DNA from: JANLTP01 sp031363055
Lineage (GTDB): Bacteria > Pseudomonadota > Gammaproteobacteria > Burkholderiales > Burkholderiaceae_E
DNA: 63,367 nt
NCBI GenBank assembly: GCA_031363055.1
Contig: JANLTP010000056.1
Coordinates: 1-63,367, forward strand
Direction of reading: 5' to 3'
The position numbers were made by a program, and so were the translations under genes. Below are positions 39,840 to 48,423 of the stretch, piece by piece (the stretch's first letter is position 1; every line of letters begins with the position of its first letter). The notes beneath the pieces are model-generated. The model saw nothing but the letters and a program-made list of their open reading frames with translations, ran no database searches and had not been told where the DNA came from.

Positions 39840-40850
39840 ATGCCCGAGTTACATCGAGCGCTGACCTGTCAGACGCTGAGCGCTGATTTTTCCGGCCTGC
39901 AATTTCGCGATCTAACCACGCCGCAACCCGGTCCTGGCGAGTTGCTGATCGCGATTCGGGCGGCTGCGCTGAATTTTCCGGACCTCTTGATGAGTGACGG
40001 CAAGTACCAGTTCAAACCGGAATTACCGTTCATTCCAGGAATGGAGGCGGCCGGAGAAGTTCTGAGCGCCGACCCCGGTTCCGGCTTCGCGCAAGGCGAT
40101 CGGGTTTATTTCGGCTGCCGCACCGGTGCCTTGTCGCAGCGCATTGTCATGCCCGCCAGCAAGGTCAATCTGATTCCAGAGGGCTTTGATTTTGCGCAAG
40201 CTGCCGCCTGGCGGGTGGGTGCGCTAACCGGCTACGTTGCGCTGGTGCGACGCGGCGCGCTGGCACGCGGCGAGACCTTGCTGGTGCACGGCGCCAGCGG
40301 TGGCATGGGCATGGCGGCCGTGCAACTGGGCAAGCACCTGGGCGCGCGGGTGCTGGCGACCGGATCAGATCCGCACAAGCTTGCCGTGGTCAAGGCAGTC
40401 GGCGCCGACCAGGTCATCTTGCTCGGCGAGCGTGCCGGCGCAGGGCACGCCGGCTTTCGCGATCGCGTCAAGGAGTTGACCAGCGGACTCGGCGCCGATG
40501 TGATCTATGACCCGGTCGGTGGCGATGTCTTTGATGAATCGACTCGCTGCATTGCCTGGGGTGGACGCTTGCTCATCATCGGCTTCACCAGTGGCCGAAT
40601 TGCAACCATCAGCACCAATATCGCACTCATCAAGGGGTTTTCGGTGGTCGGTGTTCGAGCCGGCGAGACCGGTCGTCGAAATCCGGCCCAGGGGCTGGCC
40701 AATGAGCAAGCCGTGGCCGAACTGGCGCGCTCAGGTGTCATGAAACCCCATATCGGCGCGCGTTTTCCGTTTGAACAATCGTTGTCAGCGTTGGCCGCTT
40801 TGCGCGATCGCCGTTTTGCCGGCAAGATCGTGGTTGAAATGAACGATTGA
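39840..40850 (+). CDS. NADPH:quinone oxidoreductase, zinc-independent MDR family
   Basis: A 336-residue medium-chain dehydrogenase/reductase. An N-terminal GroES-like domain (AALNFPDLLMSDGKYQ, FIPGMEAAGEVLS) is followed by a Rossmann domain with VHGASGGMGMAAVQLGK and DVIYDPVGGDVFDE. There are no structural or catalytic zinc Cys clusters, which places it with quinone oxidoreductase and enoyl-reductase-like members. AGGGG is a good ribosome binding site before ATG 39840. It converges on the P450 gene; its substrate may belong to the adjacent lipid or steroid-like pathway, but that is inference. Confidence 0.88.
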   Translation: MPELHRALTCQTLSADFSGLQFRDLTTPQPGPGELLIAIRAAALNFPDLLMSDGKYQFKPELPFIPGMEAAGEVLSADPGSGFAQGDRVYFGCRTGALSQRIVMPASKVNLIPEGFDFAQAAAWRVGALTGYVALVRRGALARGETLLVHGASGGMGMAAVQLGKHLGARVLATGSDPHKLAVVKAVGADQVILLGERAGAGHAGFRDRVKELTSGLGADVIYDPVGGDVFDESTRCIAWGGRLLIIGFTSGRIATISTNIALIKGFSVVGVRAGETGRRNPAQGLANEQAVAELARSGVMKPHIGARFPFEQSLSALAALRDRRFAGKIVVEMND

Positions 40851-40894
40851 AACAGGCTCCTGCCCGCGTTCGGTATAACGGGTTCTGCGCGTGC

Positions 40895-42253
40895 CTAAAC
40901 GCGGCTGATCCGAATCGGCAGGCCATCACGAGGCTTGGCAATCGGCGCAAACGCGTAGGACGGTTCGTAGTCCGCAGCGACGTGCCATTGCCATTGACTC
41001 AGCAACGGCTGCAGGATCGCCTTGACCTGCATCTCCGCGAAATGAAGCCCGAGGCACATGTGCGCACCGCCGCCAAAAGGCGCCCATTGGAACGGATGTT
41101 TGCGATGTTCGGCACGGTGCGGCGCGAATCGCTCCGGATCGAATTGATCGGGCTCATGCCACCACAGCGGTGAGCGATGCACCTGAATCGGAAAAACGCT
41201 GACCGCAGTGCCGGCAGGAATCTTGAAACCGTGGATTTCGAAATCGCGCAGCGCCCGACGAACAATCGTCGGCAGCGGTTGATACAGCCGCAGCGCCTCC
41301 TTGAATACCCACTCGATCTCGGTCATCTTCGCCAGTTCGTCGAGCGTCAGGGCGCGCGATCGGGACTGCGGTTGCGGTTGCGGTGGCTCGTGCGCGTGCA
41401 TCAGCATTTGCGCCTCGTTTCGCAAGCGTTGCTGCCACTGCGGATGTTTGGCCAGCGCGTAGACCATGGTCGTGATCGCGCTGGTGGTGGTGTCGTGCGC
41501 GGCCATCATGATGAAAATCAGATGGTCAGCGATTTCTTCATCGCTGTACTGTTGATCCTGCTCGTCTCGAGCCTGGCAGAGTTGCGTGAACAGATCATTG
41601 CCGTCGCCGGCACGACGCGCTGGAATACGCTCGCGAATGAACGTGGCCAATCGAGCGCGCGCCTGCAAACCGCGCGAATAAGTTCGGCCGATCAGCGGCG
41701 CACGAATGACGGCAACCGAAGCGGCGACCAGATCAGTGAAGTCACTGCTGATCTGATCAATTTCGCCTTTCAGTTCGGCACCCAGAAAAACATCGGCAGC
41801 GATGGCTAGTGTCAGTCGTTTGATGGCCGGGTAGAACAACAGATCGCCGCGTCGTCCCCAATCCGCAATCGCGCCTTCGACTCTCGGCGACATGCGCTCG
41901 AGGTAACGGGCCAGCGCTTCCTTGCGAAACGCTGGCAACATGAGCCGCCGGTGCCAACGGTGGTCTTCGGCATCGCGCAACATCAGGCCGCGCGGAAACA
42001 GCTCACCCAGGACCCGCTGCCAACCGAGTCGCGCCGAAAATCTGGCCTCGCGATCGAACAACACCATCTCATTGGCCTCGGCCGACATCAGATAGACCGA
42101 CGGCTTGAACATCCACCAGCCACGTGATACTGGCCCGCAGCGCGCATACACGCGTTGCGCGAAGGCCAGCGTGTTCGATAGAAAACGTGCTTCGCTGACG
42201 ATCGGCAGATCACCGGTGCTGGGTATGTGTTGCAGTTGCACTCTAAAGGCCAC
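40895..42253 (-). CDS. Cytochrome P450
   Basis: Soluble class bacterial P450 of 452 residues. The oxygen-activating I-helix is AAHDTTTSAI (about 247-256), the K-helix ExxR is in VFKEALRLYQPLP, and the haem loop FGGGAHMCLG places the thiolate ligand at C400. No membrane anchor. It needs a ferredoxin/reductase pair that is not in the window. It is the last gene of a reverse-strand operon with a MaoC hydratase and a short-chain dehydrogenase; its start overlaps the dehydrogenase stop by 11 bp. Substrates are probably fatty acid- or terpenoid-like, judging only from the neighbours. Confidence 0.93.
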   Translation of the reverse strand: MAFRVQLQHIPSTGDLPIVSEARFLSNTLAFAQRVYARCGPVSRGWWMFKPSVYLMSAEANEMVLFDREARFSARLGWQRVLGELFPRGLMLRDAEDHRWHRRLMLPAFRKEALARYLERMSPRVEGAIADWGRRGDLLFYPAIKRLTLAIAADVFLGAELKGEIDQISSDFTDLVAASVAVIRAPLIGRTYSRGLQARARLATFIRERIPARRAGDGNDLFTQLCQARDEQDQQYSDEEIADHLIFIMMAAHDTTTSAITTMVYALAKHPQWQQRLRNEAQMLMHAHEPPQPQPQSRSRALTLDELAKMTEIEWVFKEALRLYQPLPTIVRRALRDFEIHGFKIPAGTAVSVFPIQVHRSPLWWHEPDQFDPERFAPHRAEHRKHPFQWAPFGGGAHMCLGLHFAEMQVKAILQPLLSQWQWHVAADYEPSYAFAPIAKPRDGLPIRISRV

Positions 42254-42845
42254 CGTTCACAACAAGAGTCTGGCCGCTCACATAATCCGAGTCTGGCGAG
42301 CAGAACAGATAGACCGAGCCGGCCGCTTCTTCGGGCAAACCGCCGCGCCCCAGCGGAATCATTTGATTCATCGCAGCAATCCGACCGGCTTGCACACCGA
42401 TCTTGACCGTGCGACCTTGAATGTCGATGGTGCCGCCTTCACCTTCGACCACCGGTTTCAGATGATTCGCGAAGGCGCGCAGAATGCGAAACGGTGCGGT
42501 CAGATGCACGTCAATGATGGCGTACCACTGTTCGTCGCTCATCTTCTGAATGACGCTGTCCCAGGTGTAGCCGGCGTTATTGACGATGATGTGGCAATCG
42601 CCAAAGCTCTTGACGGCGGTCTCGACGATGCGCTCGCCAAAATCCTTGGCGGTGACATCGCCGACGCAGGCGCTGGCCCGCCCGCCGGCCTTCACGATGT
42701 CTTGTACTGTTTCAAGCGCCGGTGCTTCATCGATGTCGTTGATCACCACGGCAGCGCCGTCGCGCACCAGGCGTAATGCAATTTCCCGTCCGATGCCGCG
42801 TCCCGAACCGGTGACGATAGCTACCTTGCCGTCAAGTTGTCCCAT
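42243..42845 (-). CDS. Short-chain dehydrogenase lacking its catalytic core
   Basis: FabG-like SDR of only 200 residues from ATG 42845 (GGAG ribosome binding site), against about 250-265 for close relatives. The cofactor loop TGSGRGIG, NDIDEAP, GDVT and NNAGYTWDSVIQKM are intact, and the C-terminus (IPLGRGGLPEEAAGSVYLF, YVSGQTLVVNGGL) is normal. Between ANHLKPVVEGEG and GTIDIQGRTVKI the expected 60-70 residues are absent: the Ser strand (VNISS), the YxxxK helix and the VNCVAFG strand. The frame is preserved. Without Ser, Tyr and Lys it should not reduce or oxidise anything. It is either a recent in-frame deletion (pseudogene), a repurposed binding protein, or an assembly collapse. Confidence 0.85.
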   Translation of the reverse strand: MGQLDGKVAIVTGSGRGIGREIALRLVRDGAAVVINDIDEAPALETVQDIVKAGGRASACVGDVTAKDFGERIVETAVKSFGDCHIIVNNAGYTWDSVIQKMSDEQWYAIIDVHLTAPFRILRAFANHLKPVVEGEGGTIDIQGRTVKIGVQAGRIAAMNQMIPLGRGGLPEEAAGSVYLFCSPDSDYVSGQTLVVNGGL

Positions 42846-42859
42846 GATCATCAATCTCC

Positions 42860-42904
42860 GCTCAAACCGCTCAAACCGTATATTCAGCTCAAACCGTGTA
42901 TTCA
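42860..42904. repeat. 18-bp tandem duplication across the MaoC gene stop codon
   Basis: GCTCAAACCGTATATTCA (42869-42886) and GCTCAAACCGTGTATTCA (42887-42904) differ at one position, with a further partial copy at 42860-42868. The reverse-strand stop codon of the hydratase gene (42889-42891) lies in the second unit and is copied in the others. Confidence 0.9.
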
Positions 42905-43773
42905 ACCAGACCGTTGTTCAGCACGATGATATCGCGCTCGAGCACCCGACTGCGAAAGGCTGCGCGCATCAGGCCGTTGCCATGCTTGCCCTGATGCCAG
43001 ATTTCGGTACGAATGGTTTCACCCGGATAGACCGGTGAAGAAAAACGCAGGTCCATGCGGCGCAGTCGGGCACTGTCATACTGGCACAAGGCCTTGAGCA
43101 ACCCGAAGCCGGCCACGCCGTAGCTGCACAGGCCATGCAGAATCGGTTGCTTGAAGCCCACCGACGCAGCGACTGCCGGATCGGCGTGCAGCGGGTTGTA
43201 GTCGCCACTCAGGCGATAGACCAGCGCCGCTTGTGGCGAGGTCTTGAAATCTTCCACCAAGTCAGGGGCTGTTGCGGGAATCTCGCTGAGTGCTCGCACC
43301 TGTTTGCTGCTCGAGGGTCCACCAAAACCGCCATCAGCACGACAAAATGTGGTGGAGTTGATCTCGGCCAGCAACGCGCCGCTGGACTGCTCGTAGAGGT
43401 CACGCCGAGAGTAGATGAGTGCGCCTTTGCCCGGGCCCTTGTCAATGATTTCTTCTATGACGAGTTTGCCGATCACCGTACCGTGGGTTGGCATAGGCTT
43501 ATGAATCTTCAAGCCCTGTTCGCCGTGCAGCACGGCCTTCCAATCGACACCGGTATCGGGATGTTTGATCCAGAAGCCCGGCGATCCCAACACGACGGGC
43601 AGGGTCGGCAAGACCTTCAGCCCATCTTCGTACACGAAGCGCAATTGTTCGAGATTCAGGGGATCTTGTCCGAGCCCTATTCCCAGCGCATAAAGCATAC
43701 TGTCGCGGATGCTGTAGGTCTGAGTGACTGCATCGAACGGCCAGTTCATGAGTTTGTCGTAGTTGATGGCCAC
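42889..43773 (-). CDS. MaoC-like (R)-specific enoyl-CoA hydratase, double hotdog
   Basis: A 294-residue hydratase of the hydratase-2 kind found in peroxisomal multifunctional enzyme 2. An N-terminal degenerate hotdog (1-140) is followed by the catalytic hotdog with GDYNPLHADPAVAASVGF; D191 and H196 correspond to the Asp/His dyad that adds water to trans-2-enoyl-CoA. The start is GTG at 43773 with GGAG at correct spacing. It heads the reverse operon hydratase - short-chain dehydrogenase - P450, which suggests beta-oxidation of an unusual acyl-CoA. The dehydrogenase partner expected to act on its (R)-3-hydroxyacyl-CoA product has lost its active site. Confidence 0.92.
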   Translation of the reverse strand: MAINYDKLMNWPFDAVTQTYSIRDSMLYALGIGLGQDPLNLEQLRFVYEDGLKVLPTLPVVLGSPGFWIKHPDTGVDWKAVLHGEQGLKIHKPMPTHGTVIGKLVIEEIIDKGPGKGALIYSRRDLYEQSSGALLAEINSTTFCRADGGFGGPSSSKQVRALSEIPATAPDLVEDFKTSPQAALVYRLSGDYNPLHADPAVAASVGFKQPILHGLCSYGVAGFGLLKALCQYDSARLRRMDLRFSSPVYPGETIRTEIWHQGKHGNGLMRAAFRSRVLERDIIVLNNGLVEYTV

Positions 43774-43884
43774 AGTGTCTCCGTTGGGTGATCAGTAAGC
43801 AAATGCTGCAATAGGCGAATGCTGACAAAGCTGAAATAATGCGTCGCATTCCTTTGATCACTTTATGTTATCGCGACTGCGGTC

Positions 43885-44406
43885 ATGCTGAATTCAAACA
43901 TTCCGGCGATGTTTCATCGCATCCCTGCGCAAATTTTCAACGGGCTTCTGTTGCAGCTTTTCATCCGTCGCTTCGCCCGACTTCTTTGGGTGATGGCCGC
44001 CAGCGCAGTCGTCACGGCCTGCGCCGGCTGGCCTGGCCCGGACTCGACTCGGGTCGCCGAGTCAACGGGCGAGGCCGCAACGGCTGCGAAGACGTCGGGC
44101 GCTGCTTGCCCCACCGCCAAGGCGCGCTACTTGAATTGCAGCAACGGCGTCAAGTTGCTGACCTACGAATCGGCATTTGAGCTGCCTCGATATTGTGAAT
44201 CGGTGCAACAATTCGAGGGCAAGGTCCGAGGCTTTGATCGCAACCAACCACTGCATAAACTGCCCGAGGGCGAACGCGTCATGCTGGTCGGCACAGCCGG
44301 TTGGTTGTTGTTGCCGCGCGAACCCGAGCTAACCGATGTGCCGCAGTCGATGGCAGCCTGGTGGAACAACCGAGCCTGCACCTTGCCGACCGCGCTGCGT
44401 CCCTGA
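43885..44406 (+). CDS. Hypothetical exported protein, possible lipoprotein
   Basis: A 173-residue protein with a hydrophobic segment (about 32-47) ending VVTAC, a plausible lipobox, followed by a Thr/Ala/Gly-rich linker and a small domain with two or three Cys (TAKARYLNCSNGVKLL, FELPRYCESVQQFEG, NNRACTLP). I do not recognise the family. The real start may be one of several internal Met codons (MFHRIP at position 9 is possible); the long n-region before the hydrophobic stretch is unusual for a lipoprotein. It lies between a divergent hydratase gene and a convergent hydrolase gene, with no partner. Confidence 0.5.
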   Translation: MLNSNIPAMFHRIPAQIFNGLLLQLFIRRFARLLWVMAASAVVTACAGWPGPDSTRVAESTGEAATAAKTSGAACPTAKARYLNCSNGVKLLTYESAFELPRYCESVQQFEGKVRGFDRNQPLHKLPEGERVMLVGTAGWLLLPREPELTDVPQSMAAWWNNRACTLPTALRP

Positions 44407-44413
44407 TGGGCTG

Positions 44414-45745
44414 CTAAGCCCTGATCTGGTCGAGCACCGGCCGTAGATACAGCAGAAATTTTTGCGGATCTTCACTCATCGGAAAATGTCCGAGTCCGCT
44501 CATGATGGTCGCCTTGGCACCTGCCACGCTGGCCGCGACCGCGTGTGTATCTTGCGGTGTACATGAATAATCATATTCGCCACTGAGTAAGTAGAGCGGA
44601 CAGAGCCGGGTGTCGATGGCCGCAACGCGATCACGAATATCGCCATCAAACTTGTAAAAGTGCAGATCGCCCTTGAAGACACCGGGTCCGCCTTGCATGT
44701 AATGCCACAGGGTTTCCCAGCGATGTTCGTCGGCGGCATCCGGGCCGATCAACCCTGAGACAACCCCTGCACAGACCTCGCCGCCGTGCGTATTGCGATC
44801 ATGAAGCCAGGCAAGATCGTAGTACGGATCGACATGGGCGCCTGCTTGCAGACCGATCGCGGCGCGAAAGTGCTGCGGATGATCGAGTGCCAGATGCAGA
44901 ACGATTCGACCGCCGATCGAACAACCCATGACGACGGGCCGATCAAGTCCGAGCGCTTGCGAGAGACCCAGCACCAGGTCCATGTAGTTGCGCGAGCTCA
45001 ACTGATAATCGCCTAATTGCCAGCCGGCGGGGGGTGACGACTTGCCATGCCAGGGCAAATCAAACGCAATGACCCGGAAATGTTCGAGGATCTGCGCATC
45101 ATTTTGCACCGCGCGGTACTGGCGGGAGTCGGCACCGGCCGTATGCAGGCACAATAACGGAATGCCCTGACCCGACTCCTCGATGTATACACGATGCGAC
45201 TGGCCCAACAAGGTGCAGTTCAGGTAACGTCCGGTCACCGGTTCGAAGCGGGCATCCGGCGCACCGATGAGTTGCCGCCCATCGTTTGAGTCGGCAACGG
45301 CCGCAGTCGCTATCATTGCCGCAGTCGCCACCGAAGCCACTGTCGGCACCTGCATACCTTCAGGCCGCAACGAGGCAAGCAGCGCCTTGAAGAAAATAAG
45401 ATGCGCCATGAACGGCTGCAGATTCCCCTCGGCCTTCAACACCCGACGCTTGATCATTGCGAACAGGTCGTGGTGACCGGGCAAAGGTTTGGCCTGCCAG
45501 AAGGCCTGCCACTCCTGAGCCGGCGCGCGCAGGGCGAAGTCCCACGAGGGCATCACAAACGGACCGGCGCTGACCGCACGCACCTGGCCGTCGACGATAT
45601 CGATCAGATACGCTTCGATACCCAAATCCAGCAAGAACCGGGTGCTGAGGCCGCGCCCCCAGCGGGCGATTTGTGAATCGCGGTTTGCACGCTGCATGAG
45701 CGTGCTGATCACTATCGGCTCTGTGCCTGGTATATCACCGGTCAT
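44414..45745 (-). CDS. Alpha/beta hydrolase with N-terminal SCP2-like extension
   Basis: 443 residues in two parts. Residues 20-130 (RWGRGLSTRFLLDLGIEAYL, FVMPSWDFALRAPAQEWQAF) resemble a sterol-carrier-protein-2-like fold; this is a tentative call. An Ala/Val/Thr-rich linker (134-152) leads to a standard alpha/beta hydrolase: LCLHTAGADSRQY (oxyanion), G-C-S276-I-G-G nucleophile elbow, an Asp in SGEYDYSC and a His in GLGHFPMSEDP. The SCP2-like part could present a lipid substrate to the hydrolase. A GAGGAG ribosome binding site precedes the ATG. It stands alone between the unknown lipoprotein gene and the divergent RraA-like gene. Confidence 0.75.
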   Translation of the reverse strand: MTGDIPGTEPIVISTLMQRANRDSQIARWGRGLSTRFLLDLGIEAYLIDIVDGQVRAVSAGPFVMPSWDFALRAPAQEWQAFWQAKPLPGHHDLFAMIKRRVLKAEGNLQPFMAHLIFFKALLASLRPEGMQVPTVASVATAAMIATAAVADSNDGRQLIGAPDARFEPVTGRYLNCTLLGQSHRVYIEESGQGIPLLCLHTAGADSRQYRAVQNDAQILEHFRVIAFDLPWHGKSSPPAGWQLGDYQLSSRNYMDLVLGLSQALGLDRPVVMGCSIGGRIVLHLALDHPQHFRAAIGLQAGAHVDPYYDLAWLHDRNTHGGEVCAGVVSGLIGPDAADEHRWETLWHYMQGGPGVFKGDLHFYKFDGDIRDRVAAIDTRLCPLYLLSGEYDYSCTPQDTHAVAASVAGAKATIMSGLGHFPMSEDPQKFLLYLRPVLDQIRA

Positions 45746-45873
45746 ATCAACTCCTCACCTTTATTATGCCGCCAAGCGGCCTTTGAGTCCGGCCCGCGTC
45801 TGACGCTATGGGCTGCTCGCGCGTGTTATCGTCCGCGTTGTTTGCTTCTTTTCCGATGAGATCTCTTCCCGCC

Positions 45874-46617
45874 ATGAATTCCACTGATGTCCAAGCCGTC
45901 CTGCCCCTGGACCCCAAAGTAGTGCAGGCCCTCTCGAGGGTTTCGAGCGCAACCATCACCACGGTTTTACTCAAGCGCGGTCTGCGCAATGTCTGGATGC
46001 GCGGACCTCAGCCGCTGGAGAGTGAATTGCCGCGCCTGGTCGGGCGTGCGTTCACCTTGCGATTTGTGCCAGCCCGTGAGGACTTGGCAACCCCTGAAAG
46101 TTGGTCCGCACCGAAGTCGACCCGCGCCGCCATTGAAGCGATGCCCGCGGGTGTGATTGCGGTAGTCGATTCGATGGGTATTACCGACGCTGGAATCTTT
46201 GGCGATATTCTTTGCGCCCGAATGGCCAAGCGTGAAGTGTGCGCCTTGATCACCGATGGCGCCGTGCGTGACATGGCGGGCGTGTTGTCCACCGGGTTGC
46301 CGGTCTGGTGTCAGGGCATCGCCGCGCCGCCCTCGGTCGCCGGCCTGACCTTCATCAACTGGCAAGAACCGATCGGCTGCGGTGGTGTAGCTGTGTTTCC
46401 GAATGACGTTATCGTGGCCGATGACGACGGCGCAGTGGTCATTCCGCAGGCCCTGCTGGACGACGTCGTCGAGGACGCCATTGAACAGGAGGCGTTGGAG
46501 ACCTGGATCATGTCCGAAGTCGACAAGGGCAGCGCGCTGCCGGGACTCTATCCGCCCAATGAATTGAACAAAGCGAGATTTGCGGCGAGCCGCAAGAAGC
46601 CCAGCAAGGCAGGGTAG
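45874..46617 (+). CDS. RraA-like protein / HMG aldolase family
   Basis: About 247 residues from ATG 45874; earlier in-frame starts at 45808 and 45856 lack ribosome binding sites and homology. The RraA fold is shown by GDILCARMAKREVCALITDGAVRD, the loop that binds metal and pyruvate or oxaloacetate in 4-hydroxy-4-methyl-2-oxoglutarate aldolases, and VIVADDDGAVVIP near the C-terminus. The N-terminal ALSRVSSATITTVLLKRGLRN is typical of metabolic members rather than of the RNase E inhibitor itself, so an aldolase or oxaloacetate decarboxylase is more likely than RNA regulation. Its TAG stop is followed in the same frame by the MFS gene. Confidence 0.85.
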   Translation: MNSTDVQAVLPLDPKVVQALSRVSSATITTVLLKRGLRNVWMRGPQPLESELPRLVGRAFTLRFVPAREDLATPESWSAPKSTRAAIEAMPAGVIAVVDSMGITDAGIFGDILCARMAKREVCALITDGAVRDMAGVLSTGLPVWCQGIAAPPSVAGLTFINWQEPIGCGGVAVFPNDVIVADDDGAVVIPQALLDDVVEDAIEQEALETWIMSEVDKGSALPGLYPPNELNKARFAASRKKPSKAG

Positions 46618-46620
46618 GGT

Positions 46621-48264
46621 CTGAGCTCCGCGCCGCTCGAGCCTTCGACCGACACCGCGGCGAAAACCTCAACCAGCGAGTCGGCTTGGGCGCCGCTAAG
46701 GTTGCCGGTGTTTCGACGCATCTGGGCAATCGGCCTGACCGCCAATGTCTGCATGGCCATGCATGATGTCGCTGCCGCCTGGACCATGACCACGCTGACC
46801 GATTCGCCCGCGATGGTTGCGTTGGTGCAAACCGCTGCCTCCTTGCCGGTGTTTCTGCTCGGCGTGCCCAGTGGTGCCATTGCCGATATTGTTGATCGGC
46901 GGCGCTTTTTTGTGGCGACGCAGTTCTGGGTCGCCGCCGTTGCCTTGCTGTTGTGTGTGCTGAGTCTGTCGGGGCTGTTGAATGCCAGTACCCTGTTGCT
47001 GTTGACGTTCGCCAATGGCGTTGGCATGGCGATGCGCTGGCCCGTCATTTCAGCATTGGTGCCCGAGGTGGTTCCGCGTGCGCAGTTGCCGATTGCACTC
47101 GGCCTGAACGGTATTGCCATGAATGCCTCGCGCATTATCGGTCCGGCGCTGGCGGGTGCAGTGATCGCCGGCGTGGGCAGCGTCGCGGTATTTTTGCTCA
47201 ATGCGGCGCTATCGGTGCTGGCCGCCCTGGCGCTGATGCGCTGGCAACGGCAACAGAAGGTCAGCGCCTTGCCGGCCGAACGATTTTTCGGCGCACTTAG
47301 GGTCGGCTTGCAATATGTTCGGCAATCGCCGCATTTGCACACCATCCTCGTGCGGATATTCAGTTTTTTTGTGTTTTCAACGGCGCTGACGGCCCTGTTG
47401 CCGCTATCGGCCAAACAGTTACCCGGTGGCGGCCCGGCAACCTTCACCTTGCTGTTGGCGTTGATGGGATCGGGCGCCATTGTGGCAATGCTCAACTTGC
47501 CGAAGGTCAGGCGCTACTTGAGTCGTGATGAACTGGTCCGCTACGGCACCCTCATGCACGCCTGCGCCACCCTGGCCATGGCCTTTGCACCGAACATCTG
47601 GGTCGCCGCACCCGCCTGTCTGGTCGCCGGCATGGGCTGGATCACGGTGGCCAATGCGCTGACGGTGTCGGCACAACTGGCGCTGCCCGATTGGGTCAAG
47701 GCGCGCGGCATGTCGGTGTATCAAATGGCGTTGATGGGCGGTGCCGCCCTCGGTGCCGCCATCTGGGGGCAGGTGGCGGCGGCCACCGACGTACGAACCA
47801 CGATGACCTTGGCCGCCGGTGGCGCCATGCTGCTGCTGTTGTTGCTGAACCGCGTCAAGGTCGGTGGCGACACGGGCGAGGACCTGACGCCAGCCGGCGC
47901 CTGGTCACAGCCCGAGGTCGCGTTTGCGATCGAGCCCGAACAAGGCCCGGTGGTGGTGACCATCACGTTAAAAATTGACCCGGTGCGGCATGATGAATTT
48001 GTGGCGCTCATGGAAGAGTCGCGACGCAGTCGCCTGCGCAATGGCGCGCTGTCGTGGGGACTGTTTCGCGACCTCTCCGACACGGGAACTTATGTCGAGT
48101 ACTTCACCGATGAATCCTGGGTCGAGTATCTGCGCCGGCAAGAACGCATGACCGCCGCCGATATTCTTTTGCGCGAGCAGCGCTTGTCATTTCATATTGG
48201 CAGTGAACCACCCGCCATCACGCGCTATCTGGCTGAGCCGACCGGCACGATTCGGCACGGCTAG
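46621..48264 (+). CDS. MFS exporter (MFS_3) with C-terminal ABM-like domain
   Basis: A 12-helix major facilitator of the MFS_3 transmembrane secretion effector type, followed from about residue 445 by a soluble dimeric alpha/beta-barrel domain like antibiotic biosynthesis monooxygenases (VVTITLKIDPVRHDEFVALM, YVEYFTDESWVEYL), a known fusion in this family. The start is unclear. The first conventional start codon is TTG 46702, but family-like sequence (ESAWAPLRLPVFRRIW) begins upstream of it, and the frame is open back to the TAG stop of the RraA-like gene at 46615. A CTG at 46621 with AAGGCAGGG before it is my choice. The transported compound is unknown. Confidence 0.8.
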   Translation: MSSAPLEPSTDTAAKTSTSESAWAPLRLPVFRRIWAIGLTANVCMAMHDVAAAWTMTTLTDSPAMVALVQTAASLPVFLLGVPSGAIADIVDRRRFFVATQFWVAAVALLLCVLSLSGLLNASTLLLLTFANGVGMAMRWPVISALVPEVVPRAQLPIALGLNGIAMNASRIIGPALAGAVIAGVGSVAVFLLNAALSVLAALALMRWQRQQKVSALPAERFFGALRVGLQYVRQSPHLHTILVRIFSFFVFSTALTALLPLSAKQLPGGGPATFTLLLALMGSGAIVAMLNLPKVRRYLSRDELVRYGTLMHACATLAMAFAPNIWVAAPACLVAGMGWITVANALTVSAQLALPDWVKARGMSVYQMALMGGAALGAAIWGQVAAATDVRTTMTLAAGGAMLLLLLLNRVKVGGDTGEDLTPAGAWSQPEVAFAIEPEQGPVVVTITLKIDPVRHDEFVALMEESRRSRLRNGALSWGLFRDLSDTGTYVEYFTDESWVEYLRRQERMTAADILLREQRLSFHIGSEPPAITRYLAEPTGTIRHG

Positions 48265-48423
48265 CGAGAAACAGCCCGACCCTGGGGGCGCTCCTTGCAA
48301 GCGGCCGCGCAATGAACCTGCGCTCACCTATCGCGCTGTTAGAATCCGAGCCTTCACCTTGAAATTCTGATGACCTGCATCCATCCCCGCTCGCGTATTT
48401 ATCAAGAAGGCCCCTGATCTGCG

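Noticed and set aside
46548..47495. A 315-codon antisense frame opposite the MFS gene
   Set aside because: The plus strand encodes clear transmembrane helices of MFS_3; the antisense is Ser/Thr/Arg-rich without motifs.
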